Positions 1-5,181 of a stretch of 14,692 nt of DNA are shown piece after piece; within the stretch, counting starts at the first letter, position 1; every line of letters begins with the position of its first letter. The stretch covers positions 1 through 14,692 of the forward strand of contig NZ_CAMLDP010000046.1 of assembly GCF_946478925.1 (NCBI RefSeq), given 5' to 3'. The notes below the pieces were generated by a model. It did no database searches. It had not been told where the DNA came from and saw only the letters and a list, made by a program, of their open reading frames with translations. A program made the position numbers and the translations under genes. Source of the stretch: an uncultured Nitrososphaera sp. GTDB taxonomy: Archaea; Thermoproteota; Nitrososphaeria; Nitrososphaerales; Nitrososphaeraceae.

Positions 1-61
1 CTACAGGGCCCACTCCTACAATACGTGCACATCCAAGCCTACATAGAAGAACTTAAAACTG

Positions 62-85
62 CTACAACTACGCTTGTATTTGTAG
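62..85. repeat. Weak inverted repeat downstream of the tRNA
   Basis: CTACAA at 62-67 and TTGTAG at 80-85 form a 6-bp inverted repeat with a 12-nt loop. It lies beyond the 3' end of the minus-strand tRNA. The rest of 1-117 shows no convincing gene; reading frames here overlap the tRNA and match nothing I recognise. A role in tRNA termination is only a guess. Confidence 0.25.
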
Positions 86-117
86 TCCACTGGAAACGCA
101 CGCGTATGAGAAAATAG

Positions 118-223
118 TGCGGGGGGTGGGATTCGAACCCACGAATCCCTAAGGAACAGGGTTGTAGGGGCACGCGTGCCCATTCTAAGCCCTGCGCCGT
201 TGACCGGGCTTGGCGACCCCCGC
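118..223 (-). tRNA. tRNA-Leu (anticodon UAG) with an intron in the anticodon loop
   Basis: Read on the minus strand, the acceptor arm GCGGGGG (223-217) pairs perfectly with CCCCCGC (125-119), followed by discriminator A at 118. The D-arm stem is GCC/GGC. The anticodon stem CAGGG pairs with CCCTG (161-157) only after removal of an insert. The loop reads C-T-TAG-A-A, so the anticodon is UAG (187-185), which reads CUA-type leucine codons. A variable arm of about 14 nt (class II) agrees with leucine. The T-arm is GTGGG-TTCGAAT-CCCAC. No CCA is encoded, so the 3' end is added after transcription. It is divergent from the sugar-phosphate mutase gene. Identity is secure; the exact splice point may shift by one base. 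Confidence 0.95.
163..183 (-). other. tRNA-Leu intron (archaeal, spliced by tRNA endonuclease)
   Basis: This 21-nt insert lies between tRNA positions 37 and 38, the canonical archaeal site. Its core is a perfect 14-nt palindrome, GGGCACGCGTGCCC, which folds as a short hairpin. Flanking it, UAG (anticodon) pairs with CUA in the intron. That leaves a 3-nt bulge AAU on one side and CAA on the other, resembling a bulge-helix-bulge with a 3-bp rather than 4-bp central helix. Because an A occurs at both junctions, 162-182 is equally possible from sequence alone. Confidence 0.85.
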
Positions 224-251
224 ACGCGTACCTGCACAGGCAGTCAGCAGC

Positions 252-260
252 CAAATTTAT
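252..260. promoter_or_regulatory. TATA-like element between tRNA-Leu and the mutase gene
   Basis: CAAATTTAT stands out in a GC-rich spacer. On the plus strand its centre is about 32 nt before the ATG at 289, predicting a transcript start within a few bases of the start codon (leaderless or nearly so). On the minus strand the same bases read ATAAATTT, about 34 nt upstream of the tRNA 5' end, compatible with a short 5' leader. It may serve both directions. Confidence 0.5.
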
Positions 261-288
261 CTATTGTCACATTGCATCCTTGGTGCAG

Positions 289-1659
289 ATGCAGCAGCAA
301 AGAGCAAGATTGTTTGGTACGAACGGAGTACGCGGCGTGTGGGGGAAGGACTTTACCAGCGACCTCGTCATCGATCTTTCGTACGCCATTGCCACGTATT
401 ACAAAAAAGGTCCCATTGTAGTTGGATATGATGGGCGCAGGTCAAGCCCGGTAGTTTCAAGGCTGGTGCGCGCGACGCTCAACTCGGCCGGACTTGATGT
501 CGCCGACGCGGGGCTCGTGCCCACGCCATGTTTGCAGTATGCCGCAAAAAGGCTGGGCTACAGGGGTGGAATCATGATAACGGCGTCGCACAACCCGCCA
601 GAGTACAACGGTATCAAGCCGGCGGCGTCTGACGGAGTAGAGATATCGCGGGAGGACGAGTTGGCAGTCGAAGATGTCTATTATTCAAAAAAGTTTGCGC
701 AGATGGCAGGCCACGGGCGCCAGTACATTGACGACAGCATAGTCCCGGCGTACATGGAAAAGGTGCTGTCGCTTGTCGATGCTGACAAGATACGCGCCAA
801 GAACTTTACGGTGGCGATGGACACTGGAAACGGTGCGCAGGCCGTTGTCGCACCGATGATCGCAAAAAAGCTTGGCTGCAAGGTGATAGTGATAAACGGC
901 TACATTGACGGCGACTTTCCCGGTAGGGGGTCAGAGCCCACTCCGGACAACCTAGGCGTACTCGCGGAGGCCGTTAGAAATGGCAAAGCCGATTTTGGCG
1001 TCGCTTTTGACGGCGACGGCGACAGGAGCATCTTTTGCGACGACAAGGGCAGCATCTACTGGGGCGACAAGACAGGCTCGCTTCTTGCAAGGAACCTGCT
1101 TGCGCAGAGGCACAAGGGCGCCGAGATTGTCTGCCCGGTGAACACATCGATGGTGCTTTCAAAGGTCGCAGAAGAATCCGGCATAAAGGTGGTGCACACC
1201 AAGGTCGGCAGCGTGGAAGTGTCGAGGGAGATGGTGAGCCGCAGGGCGCCGATGGGCCTTGAGGAAAACGGCGGATTCATGTACGGGCCGATAAACGAAG
1301 TGAGGGACGGCGCCATGACGACAGCGCTCGTGCTTGACATGCTTGCGGCCACAGGCGAATCGTTTTCGCGGCTTGTGGAAAAGCTTCCAAGGACGTTTCA
1401 GCTAAAGACAAAGTTCTCGTGCAGCTCCCGCGAGGTCGTGGAAAGGGTGGTTCAGGCGTGCGTGGAGCACGGCAGCCCGAAAAAGGTAGAGACAATGGAT
1501 GGGGCCAAGATATGGATAGACGACGAGACGTGGCTCATGGTGAGACCAAGCGGAACGGAGCCTTTGATACGCATGTATGCCGAGTCGACGGACAAGGCAT
1601 TGCTTGACTCCAAGGTGGACGAATATTCGAGGATTGTGAGGTCGAAAATGAGTCAATGA
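289..1659 (+). CDS. glmM: Phosphoglucosamine mutase / phosphomannomutase (alpha-D-phosphohexomutase family)
   Basis: The enzyme interconverts sugar 6-phosphates and 1-phosphates. In archaea this family supplies glucosamine-1-phosphate or mannose-1-phosphate for UDP- and GDP-sugars used in glycoproteins and glycolipids; substrate preference cannot be read from sequence. The 456-residue protein has full family length. It shows an N-terminal LFGTNGVRG motif, the phosphoserine loop TASHNPPEYNG (catalytic Ser near residue 100), the metal-binding DGDGDRS loop (about 241-247), the sugar-binding EENGG motif (about 325-329) and the phosphate-binding RPSGTEP motif (about 419-425). All active-site loops are intact. 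In-frame TTG (280) and GTG (283) codons also exist; ATG 289 fits the TATA spacing and the usual N-terminus best. No Shine-Dalgarno site is evident, consistent with a leaderless message. Confidence 0.92.
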   Translation: MQQQRARLFGTNGVRGVWGKDFTSDLVIDLSYAIATYYKKGPIVVGYDGRRSSPVVSRLVRATLNSAGLDVADAGLVPTPCLQYAAKRLGYRGGIMITASHNPPEYNGIKPAASDGVEISREDELAVEDVYYSKKFAQMAGHGRQYIDDSIVPAYMEKVLSLVDADKIRAKNFTVAMDTGNGAQAVVAPMIAKKLGCKVIVINGYIDGDFPGRGSEPTPDNLGVLAEAVRNGKADFGVAFDGDGDRSIFCDDKGSIYWGDKTGSLLARNLLAQRHKGAEIVCPVNTSMVLSKVAEESGIKVVHTKVGSVEVSREMVSRRAPMGLEENGGFMYGPINEVRDGAMTTALVLDMLAATGESFSRLVEKLPRTFQLKTKFSCSSREVVERVVQACVEHGSPKKVETMDGAKIWIDDETWLMVRPSGTEPLIRMYAESTDKALLDSKVDEYSRIVRSKMSQ

Positions 1660-1685
1660 GCGTATTGATAACGTTTTTAATACGC
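1660..1685. repeat. Inverted repeat between the mutase gene and rpl7ae, overlapping a TATA-like box
   Basis: GCGTATT (1660-1666) and AATACGC (1679-1685) are perfect 7-bp inverted repeats separated by 12 nt that end in five Ts. The left arm starts right after the mutase stop codon. The right arm overlaps the TATA-like TTTTTAATA at 1674-1682. It could be a terminator for the mutase gene, an operator over the ribosomal promoter, or both. Confidence 0.45.
1674..1682 (+). promoter_or_regulatory. TATA box for the rpl7ae-infB operon
   Basis: TTTTTAATA is the only AT-rich run before rpl7ae. A start about 26 nt downstream of its centre falls near 1704, giving a leader of roughly 29 nt that contains the GGTGAT Shine-Dalgarno site. 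Confidence 0.55.
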
Positions 1686-1710
1686 CTTGGAATCAACTAG
1701 AAAGCAATCG

Positions 1711-1732
1711 GATGATCCCATAGGGTGATATC
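1711..1732 (+). promoter_or_regulatory. rpl7ae leader hairpin enclosing the Shine-Dalgarno site
   Basis: CCC (1717-1719) and GGG (1723-1725) close an ATA loop. Below the stem, GAT (1714-1716) faces TGAT (1726-1729), allowing a U-U pair followed by tandem G-A/A-G pairs, the core of a kink-turn. An outer GAT/ATC pairing (1711-1713 with 1730-1732) is possible. GGTGAT (1724-1729), complementary to the archaeal 16S 3' end, lies in this structure and sits 3 nt from the ATG. Because L7Ae binds kink-turns, feedback on its own translation is plausible. The bulge geometry is not canonical. Confidence 0.4.
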
Positions 1733-2113
1733 ATGAGCAAACCATATTTCGTAAAATTTGAAGTTTCAAAAGACCTGGCCAACGCGGCCTACGAGGCCGT
1801 GCGCGTGGCAAAGCAGAGCGGCAAGGTCCGCAAGGGCACGAACGAGACAACCAAGGCAATCGAGCGGGGAATTTCCAAGCTCGTAGTCATTGCCGAGGAC
1901 GTCGAGCCGCCAGAGGTGGTGGCGCACCTTCCAATACTCTGCGAGGAGAGGAACGCTTCCTACATATTTGTCCCAAGCAAGCAGCAGCTAGGCATGTCGC
2001 TTGGCATCGACGTCGGCTCTGCGGCCGCCACAATCGTGGAGGCAGGCGAGGCCCAGCACATCGTCGAGCAGGTAGTCAACTCCATCTCTGGCTTGAAGGC
2101 AAAGAAGGAGTAA
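1733..2113 (+). CDS. rpl7ae: Large-subunit ribosomal protein L7Ae (kink-turn binding protein)
   Basis: L7Ae binds kink-turn RNA. In archaea it is part of the 50S subunit and also a shared subunit of box C/D and H/ACA modification particles and RNase P. The 126-residue protein has the expected family length. It contains the RNA-binding signature KGTNETTKAIERG (about 34-46), the VVIAEDVEPPEVVAHLPILCEE core (about 51-72) and the PSKQQLG segment with downstream hydrophobic helix. The ATG start is preceded by GGTGAT at 1724-1729. It is the first gene of the conserved archaeal cluster with S28e, L24e, NDK and IF2. The leader may carry an autoregulatory hairpin (inferred). Confidence 0.97.
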   Translation: MSKPYFVKFEVSKDLANAAYEAVRVAKQSGKVRKGTNETTKAIERGISKLVVIAEDVEPPEVVAHLPILCEERNASYIFVPSKQQLGMSLGIDVGSAAATIVEAGEAQHIVEQVVNSISGLKAKKE

Positions 2114-2131
2114 ACGGCGGGCTGGTGCTAG

Positions 2132-2350
2132 GTGAGCAGCAAGGCATCTGAAGAAAAGGTCGTACCCGCCGAGGTTATCCAGATTGTCGGCAGGACGGGC
2201 ATCGCAGGAGAAGTTATTCAGGTGAGAGTCAAGGTTCTCGAAGGCAAGGACAGGGGCCGCATCCTGACGAGAAACGTCAAGGGCGCAGTCCGGATGAAGG
2301 ACACACTCATGCTGAGGGAAACTGAGCGCGAGGCTCGCAAGATTAGGTGA
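2132..2350 (+). CDS. rps28e: Small-subunit ribosomal protein S28e
   Basis: This is a small OB-fold protein of the archaeal/eukaryotic 30S/40S subunit near the mRNA exit region. The 72 residues contain the family core: [20 protein letters not shown] (about 14-33), then [18 protein letters not shown] and the C-terminal [12 protein letters not shown] signature. The start is GTG at 2132; no ATG exists upstream in frame within the short spacer, and GGTG at 2124-2127 can act as Shine-Dalgarno site. It follows rpl7ae by 18 nt. Its last codons overlap the Shine-Dalgarno site of rpl24e, implying translational coupling. Confidence 0.96.
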   Translation: MSSKASEEKVVPAEVIQIVGRTGIAGEVIQVRVKVLEGKDRGRILTRNVKGAVRMKDTLMLRETEREARKIR

Positions 2351-2351
2351 T
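2346..2351 (+). promoter_or_regulatory. Shine-Dalgarno site of rpl24e overlapping the rps28e stop codon
   Basis: GGTGAT contains the TGA stop of rps28e (2348-2350) and lies 8 nt before the rpl24e ATG. A ribosome finishing S28e therefore ends directly on the L24e initiation site. Confidence 0.6.
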
Positions 2352-2359
2352 ATAGATAG

Positions 2360-2572
2360 ATGAGCAAGCAAGCAACCTCTCTTCGCAACTGTTTCTTCTG
2401 CGGCCGCCACATAACTGCGGGCCACGGCATCATGCTGGTCAGAAACGACGGCCAGGTGCAGTGGACATGCTCCAGCAAATGCAAAAAGAACCTGCGCACG
2501 CTAAAGCGCGACCCGAGAAAAATGAAGTGGACCAGCAAGTACGTCAAGGGCGGACTGCGCACGAAAAAGTGA
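2360..2572 (+). CDS. rpl24e: Large-subunit ribosomal protein L24e (zinc-binding)
   Basis: L24e is an archaeal/eukaryotic 50S protein with a zinc ribbon. The 70-residue product carries Cys11-x2-Cys14 and Cys37-x3-Cys41, the four zinc ligands, in the typical contexts CFFCGRHITAGHG and TCSSKCKKNL. The lysine/arginine-rich tail with MKWTSKYV matches the family. It starts at ATG with a good GGTGAT site and follows S28e by 9 nt. Its stop codon lies in the loop of a small inverted repeat (2564-2580) that also covers the ndk start. Confidence 0.96.
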   Translation: MSKQATSLRNCFFCGRHITAGHGIMLVRNDGQVQWTCSSKCKKNLRTLKRDPRKMKWTSKYVKGGLRTKK

Positions 2573-2580
2573 TCCTTTTT
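2564..2580 (+). repeat. A/T inverted repeat across the rpl24e stop and ndk start
   Basis: AAAAAG (2564-2569) and CTTTTT (2575-2580) are perfect 6-bp inverted repeats around a TGATC loop. The loop holds the rpl24e stop and the right arm includes the first two bases of the ndk TTG start. The T-run could also act as a weak terminator inside the operon. The stem is mostly A-U and may not be stable. Confidence 0.35.
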
Positions 2581-2983
2581 GGCAGTCGAGCAGACACTCA
2601 TAGTAGTCAAGCCAGACGGCTTTAAGCGTAGCCTGACCGGCAAGGTCCTTGCGCGCTTTGAGGAAAAGGGCTTTGTGATAAAGAACCTTCGGTATTACAA
2701 TTTCACAAAGGAAAAGGCGCAGGAATTCTATTCTGTCCACAAGGACAAGCCTTTTTTTGGCGACCTCGTGTCGTTCATATCCTCCGGACCTGTGGTAGCG
2801 TGCATACTAGAAGGCAACAACGCGGTCGCAACTACGAGGATAATGATAGGGGCAACCAAGTCGTTTGAGGCGGCGCCGGGAACAATCCGGGGCGACTTTG
2901 GCCTTGGCTTTACCGACAACATTATCCACGCCTCCGACTCTCCTGAAAGCTTCATAAAAGAGTCGCGAGTCATTTTCGGCTAG
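2579..2983 (+). CDS. ndk: Nucleoside diphosphate kinase
   Basis: NDK transfers the gamma phosphate from ATP to other nucleoside diphosphates through a phosphohistidine intermediate, supplying GTP for translation factors among other uses. The 134-residue protein has the family markers: VVKPDG (about 9-14, nucleotide-binding Lys11), the Kpn-loop region near 85-105, GTIRGDFG (about 101-108) and the active-site [12 protein letters not shown] with His117. The TTG start is forced: an in-frame TGA at 2570-2572 is nine bases upstream and there is no other start-like codon before the conserved beta strand. No strong Shine-Dalgarno site is visible, suggesting reinitiation after L24e, 6 nt upstream. It is slightly short for an archaeal NDK but complete. 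Confidence 0.95.
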   Translation: MAVEQTLIVVKPDGFKRSLTGKVLARFEEKGFVIKNLRYYNFTKEKAQEFYSVHKDKPFFGDLVSFISSGPVVACILEGNNAVATTRIMIGATKSFEAAPGTIRGDFGLGFTDNIIHASDSPESFIKESRVIFG

Positions 2984-2989
2984 CGACCC

Positions 2990-4780
2990 TTGGAATTAAG
3001 GCAGCCGGTAGTAGTAGTACTAGGCCACGTAGACTCGGGCAAGACGTCCCTACTGGACAAGATACGCGGGACGGCGGTGCAGGCCCGGGAGGTCGGCGGG
3101 ATCACCCAGCACATCGGCGCCAGCTTTTTCCCGATTGAAACCATAAAAGAAGTCACGGGCCCGCTGTACGAGAGGCTTGCCAAGGCGGAGGCCCCGATAC
3201 CTGGCCTGCTCGTGATAGACACGCCGGGCCACGAGGTTTTTGCAAACCTGCGCCTGAGGGGCGGGTCGGCCGCGGACATTGCAATAGTCGTGGCAGATGT
3301 GAACAAGGGCTTTGAGGCGCAGACGATAGAAAGCGTCGAGATATTGAAAAAGCGCAAGGTGCCCTTTGTGGTAGCGCTCAACAAGGTCGACAGGGTGACA
3401 GGCTGGCGCCCGTCCTCAAAGTTCATCTCCGAGGAGGTGAAAAAGCAGAGCGTAGACGTCCAGACGATGCTTGACGAAAAGCTCTATACTGTCGTCGGCT
3501 CGCTTTCGAGGCTAGGATTTCCGTCGGAGGCGTTCTGGCGCGTCAAGGACTTTACAAAAGAGATAGCAATAGTGCCGGTGAGCGCAAGGACCGGGGTGGG
3601 CATACCCGAGCTTTTGGCAGTCCTTGTGGGTCTCACGCAGCAGTTCATGGGCAAGAGGCTAGAGCGCCACGAGGGCGCGGCGCGAGGAATCGTGCTAGAG
3701 ATAAACGAGGAGCCCGGACTTGGGCCTTCTGCAAACATCATACTCCTTGACGGCACGCTCAAGCAGGGCGACAGCATTGTAGTGGCAAAGAGAGACAGCG
3801 CAGTGCAGACGCGGGTAAAAGCGCTGTTGCTGCCAAAGCCGCTTGACGAGATGCGCGACCCGCGTGACAAGTTCAAGCCAGTCACAGAAGTCATTGCGGC
3901 CGCGGGATTAAAGGTCACGTCGCCGGACCTAGAGGGCGTGCTTGCGGGAAGCCCACTCTATGTCTTTGACAAGGCAAAGGGCGAGGACGAGCTTGTACGC
4001 CTTAAATCGATGGTGGAAGGCGAGATCAAAAACGCTATTGTCAGCACCGAGACTTCGGGCGTCATATTAAAGTGCGACACGATAGGCTCCCTTGAGGCCA
4101 TTGTAGACCTCCTGAAAAAAGAGAACGTCCCCATAAGGACCGCGGACATTGGAAGCATCACGAGGCGCGACGTGATAGAGGCGTCTGCCGTCAGGGAGAG
4201 CGACCGCTACCACGGAGTGGTGCTTGGCTTTAACGTCAAGATGCTTGACGACGCCGAGCGGGAGGCGCAGGACAGGAGCGTCAAGGTATTCAACGAGCGC
4301 ATAATCTACAACTTGGTGCGGAGCTACGTGGATTGGGTCACGTACCAGAAGGAGCATGAAGAGTCTATACTGTTCAACGAGATCCCGCCCATCTGCAAGT
4401 TCCAGTTCATGAAGGGTTTCGTGTTCCGCAGAAATGACCCGGCGGTATTTGGAGCAGAGATCCAGGTGGGTAAGCTTCGGCAGAAGGTGCACGTGATAAG
4501 CGTAGAAGGGAAAAAGGTAGGGACCGTGCACCAGATCCAGGACAGCGGCAAGTCAATGGAGGAAGCCACGACCGGTATGCAGGTCGCAGTCTCCCTCAAA
4601 GAGCCCACGATAGGCAGGCAGATAAACGAAGGCGACGTGTTTTACACAGATATCAACAGCCGCAACGCCAAGCAGCTGTCAGAGCGCTTTAACCACAGGC
4701 TCAACGAGCAGGAAAAAGAGGTATTCAATATGATACTTGCGCTAAAGAGAAAAGAGGACCCGGCGTTCGGGTATATTTGA
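2990..4780 (+). CDS. infB: Translation initiation factor IF2 / aIF5B (GTPase)
   Basis: aIF5B is the GTPase that promotes subunit joining and places initiator tRNA. The 596 residues lack the long N-terminal extension of eukaryotic eIF5B, as usual in archaea. The G domain is intact: G1 GHVDSGKT (12-19), switch I GITQHIGA (37-44), G3 DTPGH (77-81), G4 NKVD (131-134) and G5 SAR (198-200). Domain II (about 230-330), domain III and the C-terminal beta-barrel (about 475-596, GFVFRRNDPAVFGAEI onward) follow in order. No intein interrupts the G domain. The TTG start is the only option after the in-frame TAG that ends ndk nine bases earlier. It is the last gene of the operon, and its stop codon directly abuts that of the convergent thioredoxin gene. 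Confidence 0.96.
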   Translation: MELRQPVVVVLGHVDSGKTSLLDKIRGTAVQAREVGGITQHIGASFFPIETIKEVTGPLYERLAKAEAPIPGLLVIDTPGHEVFANLRLRGGSAADIAIVVADVNKGFEAQTIESVEILKKRKVPFVVALNKVDRVTGWRPSSKFISEEVKKQSVDVQTMLDEKLYTVVGSLSRLGFPSEAFWRVKDFTKEIAIVPVSARTGVGIPELLAVLVGLTQQFMGKRLERHEGAARGIVLEINEEPGLGPSANIILLDGTLKQGDSIVVAKRDSAVQTRVKALLLPKPLDEMRDPRDKFKPVTEVIAAAGLKVTSPDLEGVLAGSPLYVFDKAKGEDELVRLKSMVEGEIKNAIVSTETSGVILKCDTIGSLEAIVDLLKKENVPIRTADIGSITRRDVIEASAVRESDRYHGVVLGFNVKMLDDAEREAQDRSVKVFNERIIYNLVRSYVDWVTYQKEHEESILFNEIPPICKFQFMKGFVFRRNDPAVFGAEIQVGKLRQKVHVISVEGKKVGTVHQIQDSGKSMEEATTGMQVAVSLKEPTIGRQINEGDVFYTDINSRNAKQLSERFNHRLNEQEKEVFNMILALKRKEDPAFGYI

Positions 4781-5122
4781 TCACTGGTACTTTTGGAGCA
4801 GACCTTCTAGGCCCTTTTCGCCCACGGCGCCTACGGCCCTGTCGACGGCCTTGCCGTTCATAAAGACGATGAACGTCGGGATGGCATAGACGTCATACCT
4901 CATGGCCACGCCCTGATTGTCGTCGACGTTCAGCCTGCCAAAGGTGACCTTGTCGCCATACTTCTTGGCCAGCTTGTCAAATATCGGCAGCATGAACTGG
5001 CACGGGCCGCACCAAGTGGCCCAAAAGTCCACGAGGACCGGCCTGCTACCGCTTATGGTCTCTTCAAAGTTCTTTTCCGCAAGCTCCAGAAGGTTCACGT
5101 TCGAAGCGTGCTTTTCGCTCAT
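4781..5122 (-). CDS. trxA: Thioredoxin
   Basis: This is a small cytoplasmic thiol-disulfide reductant. WCGPC is at residues 37-41, the preceding LVDFWAT strand is typical, and the cis-proline loop AIPTF (Pro82) is intact. With the start used here it has 113 residues, normal for thioredoxins. A second in-frame ATG at 5140 would add six residues (MGSFSQ). I prefer 5122 because TTAAATAA at 5146-5153 is centred 27 nt upstream, the spacing for a leaderless message, whereas it would be only about 10 nt from the upper ATG. The gene lies 59 nt beyond the protease gene on the same strand but appears to have its own promoter. There is no signal peptide. Confidence 0.93.
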   Translation of the reverse strand: MSEKHASNVNLLELAEKNFEETISGSRPVLVDFWATWCGPCQFMLPIFDKLAKKYGDKVTFGRLNVDDNQGVAMRYDVYAIPTFIVFMNGKAVDRAVGAVGEKGLEGLLQKYQ

Positions 5123-5145
5123 CTGAGAGAAACTTCCCATGCTCG

Positions 5146-5153
5146 TTATTTAA
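5146..5153 (-). promoter_or_regulatory. TATA box for the thioredoxin gene
   Basis: On the minus strand the bases read TTAAATAA. The centre is 27 nt from the ATG at 5122, matching a leaderless archaeal promoter. It lies in the short spacer after the protease stop codon, so thioredoxin can be expressed independently. Confidence 0.6.
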
Positions 5154-5181
5154 GATTTCTTGGTTTCCGCCGTTGTTGTGG

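Noticed and set aside
16..254. Minus-strand small frames at the left edge.
   Set aside because: They run through the tRNA gene and its intron, have no ribosome-binding site and match no known protein.
2990..4780. Possible intein in the IF2 G domain.
   Set aside because: All G motifs are contiguous at normal spacing and the protein has normal length.
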